This document shows, in pieces, positions 31,855-40,377 of a stretch of DNA of 64,000 nt (within the stretch, counting starts at the first letter, position 1; every line of letters starts with the position of its first letter). The DNA comes from Brachybacterium fresconis. GTDB taxonomy: Bacteria > Actinomycetota > Actinomycetes > Actinomycetales > Dermabacteraceae. A program made the translations under genes and the position numbers. The notes under the pieces were generated by a model that was not told the DNA's origin, made no database searches, and saw nothing but the letters and a program-made list of their open reading frames with translations. The stretch spans positions 2,108,001-2,172,000 of the forward strand of contig NZ_JAGIOC010000001.1 in assembly GCF_017876515.1 (NCBI RefSeq). Direction: 5' to 3'.

Positions 31855-31866
31855 GAGACCGGTCTC
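31855..31866. promoter_or_regulatory. LacI operator copy 2
   Basis: A second perfect GAGACCGGTCTC, centred 25 bp from the first. A half-site CGGTCTC follows at about 31905. Spacing of about two to two and a half helical turns would allow two dimers to bind together. The remaining leader up to 31992 shows no other element. Confidence 0.65.
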
Positions 31867-31992
31867 CGAGCAGGGGCTCACCGTGCACCGACCGTGCGCG
31901 AACGGTCTCTCCGTGGCGCGGGTCCAACTCCAGGCAATGTGGCCCGGGCCCCGCCAGCCTTCCGATCTCCCCGATGAAAGGCCGATCCCCTC

Positions 31993-33276
31993 ATGGCGAC
32001 ACGACGCGATGTCCTCGCCGCCTTCGCCACCGGCGCCGCAGCGCTCACCCTCCCCTCCTGCGCCTCCGGCGCGGCCGACGACTCCACGCTCACCATCTTG
32101 CACAAGTGGCCCGAGGGTGAGCACAAGAAGTATTTCGACTACGTGCGCAGAACATTCCAGGAGAGCCATCCCGGCGTGACCGTCGAAATGACCGCAATCC
32201 AGGATGATCCGTATAAACAGCGGATCCAGGTGCTGACCGCTGCGCGAACTCTGCCGGACGTCTACTTCCTGTGGCCGGGCAGCTACGGCGAGCAGTTCGC
32301 CAAGGCGGACCTCACCTATGACCTCACCGAGGTCATGTCCGACGGATGGGCCGATTCGCTCTCCTCAATAGCGGTGAATGCGTACTCCTACGAGGACCGC
32401 AACTACGCGATTCCGATCAGCATGTCCGGCAAGTACATGGTCTACAACCAGGCAATGTTCGCCGAGCACGACGTTGAGGTCCCCGAGACCTTCGAGGACC
32501 TGCTGGCCCTGTGTGACGCGCTGCGCGAGGCCGGCGTGACGACTCCGATCGCCATGGGCAATCAGGCGATGTGGCCCGGCGTGCACTACCTGACCTCGCT
32601 GGTGGCCAAGCTCGTCCCCCAGGAGGAGTTCGAGCGAGACCTGGAGCCTGCCACGGCTACGTTCTCGCACGCGGGCTATGCCCAGTCTTTCGCGAACCTG
32701 CATGAGCTCGCCGTGCGCGGCTTCACCCCGTCAGCCAACGGCATCAGCAACGACAGCGCGAAGGCAGCCTTCCTCAACAGCCAAGCGCCGATGATGTACA
32801 GCGAGTCCAATCAGTTCTCGTCCTTCCGCGAGAAGAACGGCGCTCCTCCCGAACTCGCCCAGAACTGGGATTTCTTCCCCTTCCCGTCGATCCCCGACGG
32901 GGCCGGGAACGATGAGTCCCTCACGGGTGCCCCGGACGGTTTCGCCATCAACCCCGACAGCACCAAGGTCGATCTCGCCATCGACTTCCTGCGCATGATC
33001 ACCTCCCCCGAGATGGCGGCGGCGATGCTCGAGATGCGCGACCGCCCTTCGGTGGTGCTCGGCGCCGAGACGCTCGTCGACGACGTCCAGCCGCAGCTCT
33101 CCCAGGCGCTCGAGCATCTCGACAGCATCGAGCAGTTCAACGTCTGGCTGGACATGGAGGCCAAACCCCAGGTCGCTCAAGCGTGGCTCACCGCAGGACA
33201 GACGGCGATCTCCGGGGCCCGCAGTCCCGAGCAGATCGTCCAGGACCTGAAGGAGGTCTCCGATGCACTCCGTTGA
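31993..33276 (+). CDS. ABC sugar-binding lipoprotein
   Basis: A 427-residue family 1 solute-binding protein. The signal contains a twin Arg (MATRRDVLAAFATGAAAL) and the lipobox LPSC, so it may be exported by Tat and anchored by Cys. LTILHKWPEGEHKKYFDYVR, PDVYFLWPGSYGEQFA and SGKYMVYNQAMFAEHDVEVP are typical of oligosaccharide binders. It is first in a five-gene operon with two permeases and two oxidoreductases. The ligand may be a sugar acid, amino sugar or inositol-like compound, judging by the enzymes; this is inference. Confidence 0.9.
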   Translation: MATRRDVLAAFATGAAALTLPSCASGAADDSTLTILHKWPEGEHKKYFDYVRRTFQESHPGVTVEMTAIQDDPYKQRIQVLTAARTLPDVYFLWPGSYGEQFAKADLTYDLTEVMSDGWADSLSSIAVNAYSYEDRNYAIPISMSGKYMVYNQAMFAEHDVEVPETFEDLLALCDALREAGVTTPIAMGNQAMWPGVHYLTSLVAKLVPQEEFERDLEPATATFSHAGYAQSFANLHELAVRGFTPSANGISNDSAKAAFLNSQAPMMYSESNQFSSFREKNGAPPELAQNWDFFPFPSIPDGAGNDESLTGAPDGFAINPDSTKVDLAIDFLRMITSPEMAAAMLEMRDRPSVVLGAETLVDDVQPQLSQALEHLDSIEQFNVWLDMEAKPQVAQAWLTAGQTAISGARSPEQIVQDLKEVSDALR

Positions 33277-33312
33277 CCCCACAGGACTCGGCACCGGATG
33301 GAGGCACCGACG

Positions 33313-34197
33313 ATGACGACCACTTCAAGAGTCCGCTCCCTGCTGTGGATCGCCCCGACCCTGATCCTCGTGATCGGACTGATGTACGTGCCGCTGCTGC
33401 AGAACATCCGGCTGAGCTTCTTCAACTGGTCGATCTTCGACCAGGAGATGAACTTCGTCGGCTGGGAGAACTACCGCCAGGCGCTCGTGGACCCGTTCCT
33501 GGGGACGGCGCTGCGCAACAACATCGCCTACGCCGCCGTTTCCGTCGTGGTCCAGGTCGGTTTCGGCCTGGTGCTGGCAAGCCTGCTGGACCGCTTCGCG
33601 ACCGGACGCCTCCAGGGCTTCCTGCGCAGCGTCTACTTCCTGCCCGCCACGATCTCGATGACGGTCACCGGTGTGCTGTTCACCTTCGTCTACGACCCCA
33701 ACGTCGGCATCCTCAACGCCGCGCTGGAGGCCGTCGGGCTGGACTTCCTGACACGGGCGTGGCTGGCTGAGCCCAGCACCGCCATGGGCGCGATCATCGC
33801 GATGAGTCAGTGGCAGTGGACCGGCTACATCACGGCGCTGCTATTGGTGGCCATCCAGCGCATCCCCGCCGACCTGTACGAGGCGGCGTCCCTGGATGGA
33901 GCGGGCCCCGTGCGTCAGTTCTTCGCGGTTACCGTGCCGCTGACACGAGAGATGGTCGCGATCCTCTCGCTGGTGACCGTATCCAACGCGCTGCTTCTGT
34001 TCAACGAGGTCGTCGTCATGACGGGCGGCGGCCCGAACAACTCCACCCAGGTTCTCGGCACGATCGTCTACCAGAACGCCTTCGTCAACGACCGCATGGG
34101 CTATGCGGCCACAATGTCGACTCTGGTGCTCGCACTGACCATGACCCTGGGGATCGTCCAGATGATCTGGACCCGTCGAAAGAGGGTGACCCTGTGA
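33313..34197 (+). CDS. ABC sugar transporter permease (MalF type)
   Basis: A 294-residue membrane protein with six helices. The EAA loop is YEAASLDGAGPVRQFFAVTVP and VVVMTGGGPNNSTQVLG precedes the last helices. The ATG at 33313 is chosen because GGAGG lies 8 bases upstream. It follows the binding-protein gene by 36 bp and overlaps the next permease start by 4 bases. Confidence 0.92.
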   Translation: MTTTSRVRSLLWIAPTLILVIGLMYVPLLQNIRLSFFNWSIFDQEMNFVGWENYRQALVDPFLGTALRNNIAYAAVSVVVQVGFGLVLASLLDRFATGRLQGFLRSVYFLPATISMTVTGVLFTFVYDPNVGILNAALEAVGLDFLTRAWLAEPSTAMGAIIAMSQWQWTGYITALLLVAIQRIPADLYEAASLDGAGPVRQFFAVTVPLTREMVAILSLVTVSNALLLFNEVVVMTGGGPNNSTQVLGTIVYQNAFVNDRMGYAATMSTLVLALTMTLGIVQMIWTRRKRVTL

Positions 34198-35105
34198 GCA
34201 CCACAGCCTCCACGTCCGCCGTCCGCCCCCCGCTCCGCGACGGGGGCCACCGCAGGCCCCCTCGCGCGGCCGGCCGCGGCGCCTCCGTCTCGGGCCGTCT
34301 CGTGCGAATCGCCGTCTGGGTCCTGCTCACGCTGATGGCGATCGGCGTGCTGTACCCGCTGTTCTGGATGGTCTCCTCCTCGTTCAAGACGAGCACGGAG
34401 ATCTTCTCCAGTCCGTGGGCGTTGCCGACCTCGCTGTCCCCGGAGAGCTTCGTGACCGCCTGGGAACGCGGCGTGTTCCAGTACTTCGTGAACTCAGTGA
34501 TCATCACTGTCGGCTCCCTGGTGCTGGTTCTCGGTCTGGGGACGGCAGCGTCCTTCGCCCTGACCAAGTTGCGTCTGCCCTTCGCCGCGCCGATCACCCT
34601 GCTGGTCCTCGGTGGTCTGATGATCTCGCCGACGATGATCCTGGTGCCGGTGTTCCAGCTGATGATCGCGCTGCATCTTCACGACACTCTGTTCGGGATG
34701 GTGCTGGTGTACACGGCGTATCGGCTGCCATTCACGATCTTCCTGATCCGCGCCTACATGATCACGCTGCCGGACGAGGTCCTCGAGGCCTCCATGATCG
34801 ACGGCGCCTCACTGCTGCAGACCTTCTGGCGGATCGTCGTCCCGTTGTGCCGGCCCGTGCTGGTCAGCGCCGGGCTGGTGTATGTGCTGTTCGCCTGGAA
34901 CGAGTTCCCCTTCGCCCTGGTCCTGCTGAATGATCCCGAGCTGAAGACGCTCCCGGTCGGCCTGCTCGACTTCAAGAGCGCCCTGCAGACGAACTGGTCG
35001 GTGCTTTTTGCCGGGCTGACCTTCGCCGCCCTGCCCATGATCGCCCTGTTCGTCGCCGCGCAGCGCACCTTCGTCCGCGGCCTGGCCGATGGGATGGGCA
35101 AGTGA
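34194..35105 (+). CDS. ABC sugar transporter permease (MalG type)
   Basis: A 303-residue partner permease. A basic, disordered N-terminus of about 35 residues precedes the first helix (IAVWVLLTLMAIGVLYPLFW). The EAA loop is LEASMIDGASLLQTFWRIVVP. The GTG start overlaps the previous stop (GTGA). As in the first ABC operon there is no ATPase gene nearby, so both transporters probably share one encoded elsewhere. Confidence 0.92.
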   Translation: MSTTASTSAVRPPLRDGGHRRPPRAAGRGASVSGRLVRIAVWVLLTLMAIGVLYPLFWMVSSSFKTSTEIFSSPWALPTSLSPESFVTAWERGVFQYFVNSVIITVGSLVLVLGLGTAASFALTKLRLPFAAPITLLVLGGLMISPTMILVPVFQLMIALHLHDTLFGMVLVYTAYRLPFTIFLIRAYMITLPDEVLEASMIDGASLLQTFWRIVVPLCRPVLVSAGLVYVLFAWNEFPFALVLLNDPELKTLPVGLLDFKSALQTNWSVLFAGLTFAALPMIALFVAAQRTFVRGLADGMGK

Positions 35106-35151
35106 TCCTCCTCAACAACGCATCGTCCCTCTCGAAGATACGGAGCACTCC

Positions 35152-36249
35152 ATGACCCCCGCCACTACCCCCGCACCCACGGACACGAGACCGCTGCGCG
35201 CCGCGATCCTCGGCTACGGCGTCTCCGGTCGTTATTTCCACGGGGCGTTCCTCGGCGTGGATCCGTCCTATGTCGTCGCCCTGATCTCGACCTCGAACGC
35301 GGATCGTGCCGAGCAGGCGCGAGCGGACCATCCAGGAGTGGTCGTGGTCGAGGATCCCCGATCGGTCGCCGAACATGCGTCCGACCTCGACCTCGCCATC
35401 GTGTGCACTCCTCCCACGAGCCATGTGGAGCTCGCACAGCTCGCGTTGCGCGCAGGGCTGGACGTCGTGGTCGACAAACCCTTCGCCCCCAGCAGCGCCG
35501 AGGGCGCCGAGCTGATCGCCGAAGCCGAGTCACTTGGTCGGCGCGTGACGGTCTTCCAGAACCGCCGGTACGACGCCGACTTCCTCACCCTCCGCGGCCT
35601 GATCAACAACGGCGCTCTGGGAAATGTGCACACTCTCGAATCCCGCTTCGAGTGGTGGAAACCCTCCGGCGAGCGCAGCTGGAAGGCGAGCACGACGGTC
35701 GGCCAGGGCGGCGGGATCCTGTTCGACCTCGGCCCGCACCTCATCGACCAGGCCGTCCAGCTGTTCGGGCCGGTCACCGGGCTCTCGGCGTCCCTGCGCT
35801 CCGTTCGGACCGACGGGGCACCCCCGAGCGCCGGGGCGGAGGCTCCGGAGAACGTGGCGCATCTGATGCTCACTCACTCCGACGGCGTCGAGTCCCACCT
35901 GAGCATGTCCAGCCTCGCCGCCTTCGCAGGGCCGCGCTTCCAGGTCGCGGGAACCGCGGGTGCCTGGCGCACCTTCGGGAAGGACCCACAGGAAGCGGCC
36001 CTGCGCGCCGGGAAACTGCCGGATGCCCCCGGGTTCGGCGGCGAGAGCCCGGAACAAGCTGGCGAGCTGAGCCACGGCGTGGAGCCCGCCCGCACTGCTC
36101 CCGGCATCGGTGACTACGGCCGCTTCTACCGCGAGCTTGCCTGGGCGCTGCACTCCGGCGGGCCGGTCCCCGTGGACCCGTGGGACGCGGTCGACGTCCT
36201 GAGACTCATCGAGGCCGCTCACCGCACCGCCCACCCCACCCACGACTGA
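35152..36249 (+). CDS. Gfo/Idh/MocA-family oxidoreductase
   Basis: A 365-residue NAD(P)-dependent sugar dehydrogenase type. The Rossmann segment is RAAILGYGVSGRYFHGAFLG, and VVDKPFAPSSAEG holds the conserved catalytic lysine (DKP in place of the common EKP). LFDLGPHLIDQAVQLFG is the substrate-side motif with the catalytic His. The protein resembles the scyllo-inositol/YdgJ-like subgroup. GGAG lies 6 bases before the ATG at 35152. In the operon it would oxidise or epimerise the imported sugar. Confidence 0.87.
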   Translation: MTPATTPAPTDTRPLRAAILGYGVSGRYFHGAFLGVDPSYVVALISTSNADRAEQARADHPGVVVVEDPRSVAEHASDLDLAIVCTPPTSHVELAQLALRAGLDVVVDKPFAPSSAEGAELIAEAESLGRRVTVFQNRRYDADFLTLRGLINNGALGNVHTLESRFEWWKPSGERSWKASTTVGQGGGILFDLGPHLIDQAVQLFGPVTGLSASLRSVRTDGAPPSAGAEAPENVAHLMLTHSDGVESHLSMSSLAAFAGPRFQVAGTAGAWRTFGKDPQEAALRAGKLPDAPGFGGESPEQAGELSHGVEPARTAPGIGDYGRFYRELAWALHSGGPVPVDPWDAVDVLRLIEAAHRTAHPTHD

Positions 36250-36280
36250 ACTCCCTACGCTTCCGAACAGATTGGACATC

Positions 36281-37426
36281 ATGACCACCCACACCCTGGC
36301 CCCCCGCACCGACCCCACCACCCCGTCCACCGCCCTGGTGCTCGGCGGCGGCGCCTTGGGCACCTCGATCGCCACCCACCTCGCCCGGTCCGGCACGCAG
36401 GTCACTCTCGCCACCTCCGGCGCGCTGTGCGACGGCGCCTCGGGACGCTCCCTGTCCTGGCTGAACTCCGCCGGTGATCGCAGCCCCGCCTACCACGCTC
36501 TGCGGGTGCTCGGCATCGACCGCTACCGGACCCTGTTCGCCGCGGACCCCTCGCGCGACTGGTTGCGCTTCCCCGGAGGCCTGTGGTGGGACGGCGAGGA
36601 GACGGCGGAGACGACCCACGCCCGGCACAATGCCGAGATCGCCCGCGGCTACGACTCCCACCTGCTCACCCCGGAGGGCGTAGCACGCGAGCTCCCGGGG
36701 GTGAACGCCGCGGCCGCGGCCGAGGAGTCGATCCGCAATCCCGGGGAGGGCTGGGTCTCCCTCCCCCACCTCGTCGAGCATCTGACCGGCGAGCTGCGAG
36801 AGCTCGGCGGGGTGGTCGAGACCGGTCTGGGGACCTGCGCGCTCCTGGTGGAGGACGGCCGGGCGGCCGGAATCCGCGATGCCTCCGGCGCCGAGCACCG
36901 GGCCGACGCGGTGGTCGTCGCCTGCGGCGCGGGCACCTCTGCCGTCATGGCCGGGGCGGGTGTGGACATCCCCGACGGGTCACCGCTGGCGATGCTGGTC
37001 ACCACGGAGCCGGCCGAGGTGGAGGTGCCGGTGCTGAACACGCCGCGCGCCGCGATGCGCCCCAACCCGGGCGGCACCTTCTGCGTCGACCACGACTGGT
37101 ACGTCGATCAGATCCTCGAGCACGACGACGGCACCTGCACGATCGACGAGTCGGTGGTCACGGAGCTGCTCGCCGAGGCCTCCCACCTGCTCGCAAGGGA
37201 CACCACCCTGACGGCGGCGACGTGGGCGAGCGGGCGCAAACCCATCCCCGCCGACGGGGAGCCGGTGCTCGGGACCGTGGGCGATCTCCCGGGCTGCTCC
37301 GTGGCCTTCACGCATTCGGGGGCGACCCTGGCGCTGATCGCCGGCGAGACCGTGGCCCACGAGGTCATGACCGGCACGCGGCATCCGCTGCTGGCGGAGT
37401 TCTCCCCGGATCGCTTCGGGGCCTGA
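36281..37426 (+). CDS. FAD-dependent oxidoreductase (DAO family)
   Basis: A 381-residue flavoprotein of the D-amino-acid oxidase/glycine oxidase fold. TALVLGGGALGTSIATHLAR is the FAD-binding motif (GGGALG variant), and a second FAD contact is VVVACGAGTSAVMAGAG. RKPIPADGEPVLGTVGDLPG near the C-terminus is the signature of this family. The likely substrates are amino or imino acids or an amino sugar, which could fit with the operon transporter. The ATG at 36281 has only weak ribosome-site complementarity. It is the last gene of the LacI-controlled operon and converges on the next LysR gene. Confidence 0.82.
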   Translation: MTTHTLAPRTDPTTPSTALVLGGGALGTSIATHLARSGTQVTLATSGALCDGASGRSLSWLNSAGDRSPAYHALRVLGIDRYRTLFAADPSRDWLRFPGGLWWDGEETAETTHARHNAEIARGYDSHLLTPEGVARELPGVNAAAAAEESIRNPGEGWVSLPHLVEHLTGELRELGGVVETGLGTCALLVEDGRAAGIRDASGAEHRADAVVVACGAGTSAVMAGAGVDIPDGSPLAMLVTTEPAEVEVPVLNTPRAAMRPNPGGTFCVDHDWYVDQILEHDDGTCTIDESVVTELLAEASHLLARDTTLTAATWASGRKPIPADGEPVLGTVGDLPGCSVAFTHSGATLALIAGETVAHEVMTGTRHPLLAEFSPDRFGA

Positions 37427-37436
37427 CCACCGCCCC

Positions 37437-38327
37437 TCAGGCCCTCGGCGAGGGTTGCTTCGCGCGCAGCCGGCGGATCCCTTTCACCAGGTCCGTGATG
37501 CCGGAGCCGGCGGGTGTGCGGTACAGGATCTGCAGCGGCAGGACCGCCGGTGGATCCAGCGGTGCGTGGGACAGGCTCGCCGGCGCCTCCCGGGCGTAGT
37601 CTGCCGGGACCAGGGCGAAGGACTCTCCCGTGCGCAGGCGGTAGGAACGGGCCCCGGAGAGCTCCGAGGACGCCCCGACGAGCTCGGGATCCAGGCCGTG
37701 GTCGTGGCACACAGCCAGGAGCGCATCGAAGTAGACCGGGTTCTGCTCCCGCGGCCACAGCTGCAGGCTCCGCCCCGCGAGGTCATCCAGGGCCACGGGT
37801 CGATCGGGAGTGAGGACCCCGTGGGCGGAGAGGGCGTGCAGCGGGTCCTCGCCGAGGGTGGCCCGTCGGGCACCGCGGGTCGCCCGCAGATAGTGGCCGA
37901 GGCCGGCATCGGCCTCGCCCTGCGCGACGCACTCCTCGACCCCGCCGGTGGCGACCGTGAGCACCTCGATCTCCAGCGTGCCCGGCTCCCGCTCGAACTG
38001 CTCGAGGAGCTCCGGCACGAGCCGGTTGACCATGCTCGGCGTCACCGCGAGGCGGATCGTCTCCGGCGCCCCGCTCGCGGCGGTCTCGAGCCGCGCCCCG
38101 ACCTCGAGCAGCTGTCGGGCGTGCGGCAGCACCGCGCGTCCCGCCTCCGTGAGCCGACTGCCGCCGCGCGAACGCGCCACCAGGGTCACGCCCAGGGCAC
38201 GCTCGAACCCGCGCAGGTCGGCGCTGATCGTCGGCTGCGAGATCTTCAGGTCCTCGGCCGCCCGCCCGAAATGCTCGTGCCGGGCGATGGCGAGGAACGC
38301 CTCGACCTGCCGAATCGTGCATCGCAT
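37437..38327 (-). CDS. LysR-family regulator of the pseudouridine operon
   Basis: A 296-residue LTTR with the helix-turn-helix RQVEAFLAIARHEHFGRAAE, LKISQPTISADLRGFERALG. The effector domain begins at ETIRLAVTPSMVNRLVPELL. It is divergent from psuG. A perfect ATAGAG-ACA-CTCTAT palindrome covers its own start codon and the TAGAGT that would be its -10 element, so autorepression is very likely. The same palindrome is about 64 bp upstream of the predicted psuG transcription start, the normal activator distance for this family. Confidence 0.88.
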   Translation of the reverse strand: MRCTIRQVEAFLAIARHEHFGRAAEDLKISQPTISADLRGFERALGVTLVARSRGGSRLTEAGRAVLPHARQLLEVGARLETAASGAPETIRLAVTPSMVNRLVPELLEQFEREPGTLEIEVLTVATGGVEECVAQGEADAGLGHYLRATRGARRATLGEDPLHALSAHGVLTPDRPVALDDLAGRSLQLWPREQNPVYFDALLAVCHDHGLDPELVGASSELSGARSYRLRTGESFALVPADYAREAPASLSHAPLDPPAVLPLQILYRTPAGSGITDLVKGIRRLRAKQPSPRA

Positions 38328-38340
38328 AGAGACACTCTAT
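38326..38340. promoter_or_regulatory. LysR recognition palindrome over the lysR start
   Basis: ATAGAGACACTCTAT is a perfect 15-bp T-N11-A type palindrome. On the minus strand TAGAGT (38334-38339) lies 6 bases before the lysR ATG and would serve as the -10 element of a leaderless mRNA. Binding should repress lysR and activate psuG. Confidence 0.65.
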
Positions 38341-38384
38341 GCCTCGATCGGGTTCCGGCTGTGGTTCTCCTCACAACCCGTTCC

Positions 38385-38390
38385 TAGTGT
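38385..38390 (+). promoter_or_regulatory. -10 element of the psuG operon
   Basis: TAGTGT matches TAnnnT and has no good -35 box, as expected of an activator-dependent promoter. The leader ends in the perfect palindrome GGAGATCTCC (38416-38425), which contains the psuG Shine-Dalgarno sequence and could partly mask it. Confidence 0.4.
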
Positions 38391-38426
38391 CGAAGCACAG
38401 TCAGAACCGATCGAAGGAGATCTCCC

Positions 38427-39365
38427 ATGACCCCGTTCCTCGACGTGTCCCCCGAGGTCCGCGACGCCGTCCACGACGGTCGTCCCGTCGTCGCCCTCGA
38501 GTCTACGATCTTCACCCACGGCCTGCCGCGGCCCCGCAACGTGGAGGTCGCCGAGGAGGCCGAGCAGATCGTCCGCTCCGGCGGCGCTGTCCCGGCGACC
38601 ATCGGCGTCGTCCGCGGCCGGCCCACCGTCGGCCTCACCACCGAGCAGATCCTGGCGTTGAGCCACGACGACGACGTCCTCAAGGCCGGCATCCGGGAGC
38701 TGCCCATCGGCGCGGTCAACGGACGCAATGCCGGCACCACGATCGCCGCCACCTCGCAGCTGGCCCACGCCGCCGGCATCACGGTGTTCGCCACCGGAGG
38801 CCTCGGCGGGGTCCACCACGGCGCCGAGACCTCCTTCGACGAGTCGGCGGATCTGGTGGCGCTGGCCCGCAATCCGGTGGTGATGATCAGCTCAGGCGCC
38901 AAAGCGGTGCTGAACGTGCACGCCACGCTCGAACGCTTCGAGACCCTGAGCGTCCCCGTCGTCGGCTACGGCACGGATTCCTATCCCGGCTTCTACGTGC
39001 GCGAATCGGGGTTCCGTGTCGCCCATCGGCTCGATGCTCCCGAGGAGGTGGCCGGCGTGTACCGTGCCCAGCGAGCCCTCGGTCTGCCCTCGGCGCTGCT
39101 GGTCGCGAACCCGGTGCCGCAGGAGGAGCAGCTGGATCCCTCACTGCTCCAGGGCGTGATCGAGAGGGCGTGGGCCGCCGTCGACGAGGAGAAGGTGGAG
39201 GGGCAGCAGGTGACACCGTTCCTCCTGGACTTCATCCGCCGTGCTACCGGCGGCGCCAGCCTCGACGCGAACGTGGCGCTGTATCGCAGCAATGTCCGTC
39301 TCGCCACCGAGGTCGCCGGGGCGATCGCGGCCGGCGTGCCGACGAGCCTGGTCGAGGCCGCGTGA
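38427..39365 (+). CDS. psuG: Pseudouridine-5'-phosphate glycosidase
   Basis: A 312-residue enzyme of the normal PsuG size. It cleaves the C-glycosidic bond of pseudouridine 5'-phosphate to uracil and ribose 5-phosphate. Diagnostic motifs are VALESTIFTHGLPRPRN, GGAVPATIGVV, AGTTIAATSQLAHAAGI, FATGGLGGVHHGAETSFDES and VMISSGAKAVL, with the catalytic lysine in GAKAVL. YGTDSYPGFYVRESGF completes the family pattern. It acts with the PfkB kinase encoded by the next gene, with overlapping stop and start. Confidence 0.93.
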   Translation: MTPFLDVSPEVRDAVHDGRPVVALESTIFTHGLPRPRNVEVAEEAEQIVRSGGAVPATIGVVRGRPTVGLTTEQILALSHDDDVLKAGIRELPIGAVNGRNAGTTIAATSQLAHAAGITVFATGGLGGVHHGAETSFDESADLVALARNPVVMISSGAKAVLNVHATLERFETLSVPVVGYGTDSYPGFYVRESGFRVAHRLDAPEEVAGVYRAQRALGLPSALLVANPVPQEEQLDPSLLQGVIERAWAAVDEEKVEGQQVTPFLLDFIRRATGGASLDANVALYRSNVRLATEVAGAIAAGVPTSLVEAA

Positions 39366-40261
39366 TGATCGCGGTCATCGGCGACGTCGTCCAGGACGTG
39401 GTGGTCTGGCAGCAGGAACCCATGCGAGCGGCGACCGACACACAATCGGAGATCACCTACACCCGCGGGGGCTCCGCCGCGAACGTGGCTGCGTTCGCTG
39501 CGCCGCGCCACCCCACGAGGTTCATCGGCTGCGTGGGTGATGATCTGGGCGGTCACGTCGTGAGCGAGGAGCTCGCCTCCCACGGGGTCGATGTGCGCGT
39601 GCAGATCCGGGGCAGCACCGGGACGATCATCGTCCTCATCGATGCCCAGGGCGAGCGCATGATGTTCCCTTCCCGCGGGGCGTCGGGCATGCTCGAGCGG
39701 ATCGCGCCCAAGGACCTGGCGGACGTGGACCTCGTGCATCTGACCGGGTACTCCCTCCAGAGCGAGCCCACCGCGACCTCGGTGCTCGATGCCGCGAAGC
39801 GGGTGAAGCGGCGCGGTGGAAAGGTCTCCTTCGACATCTCCTCGGTGGGGATGATCGACCTCTACGGTCTCGAGGCGTTCCAGCGGATGGTGCTCGACCT
39901 CGCCCCGGACGTCATCACCGCGAACGAGGACGAGGCGGCCCTGGTCGACCTGGCCGGGCCCGACGGGGCCGGGGGTTTCCTGCGCCGCCTGCCCGCCTCG
40001 ACGGTGCTGCTGGCTCGCGCCGGCAGCCGCCCCACGCGGGTGTTCCGCGGCGGTGAGCTGGTCCATGTGGTTCCGGTGGAGCCCGTCCAGGACGTCCGCG
40101 ACCTGACCGGGGCCGGCGACGCGTTCAACGCCGGTTTCCTCGTGTCCTGGTCGGAGCAGGGCGATCTCGTCCGTGCCGTCGACCAGGCTCACGCCCTCGC
40201 GCGGCGCGTACTGCGCTGCCCCGGGGCTTCCGAGCCCTCGCGCGGTGCCGCGGCGGCCTGA
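39365..40261 (+). CDS. PfkB-family kinase, probable pseudouridine kinase
   Basis: A 298-residue ribokinase-fold kinase. TYTRGGSAANVAAFAA is the first PfkB signature, and DLTGAGDAFNAGFLVSW is the second, with the catalytic Asp of GAGD. In known PsuK/PsuG pairs the kinase phosphorylates pseudouridine at O5' before glycosidase cleavage. The gene position, overlapping the psuG stop (TGATGA), supports this role. The ATG at 39365 is used, though a GTG 3 bases earlier is possible. Confidence 0.85.
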   Translation: MIAVIGDVVQDVVVWQQEPMRAATDTQSEITYTRGGSAANVAAFAAPRHPTRFIGCVGDDLGGHVVSEELASHGVDVRVQIRGSTGTIIVLIDAQGERMMFPSRGASGMLERIAPKDLADVDLVHLTGYSLQSEPTATSVLDAAKRVKRRGGKVSFDISSVGMIDLYGLEAFQRMVLDLAPDVITANEDEAALVDLAGPDGAGGFLRRLPASTVLLARAGSRPTRVFRGGELVHVVPVEPVQDVRDLTGAGDAFNAGFLVSWSEQGDLVRAVDQAHALARRVLRCPGASEPSRGAAAA

Positions 40262-40377
40262 CGCCGCCGGCCGACCACCCCGACTCTTCCGGGACCGCGA
40301 CATCGCGGCCCTGCCCTTCCCCGGCGCCGTCGCGTCGGGTCCGTCCCACCATCATCGTCGATGGAGAGGTGACCTCC

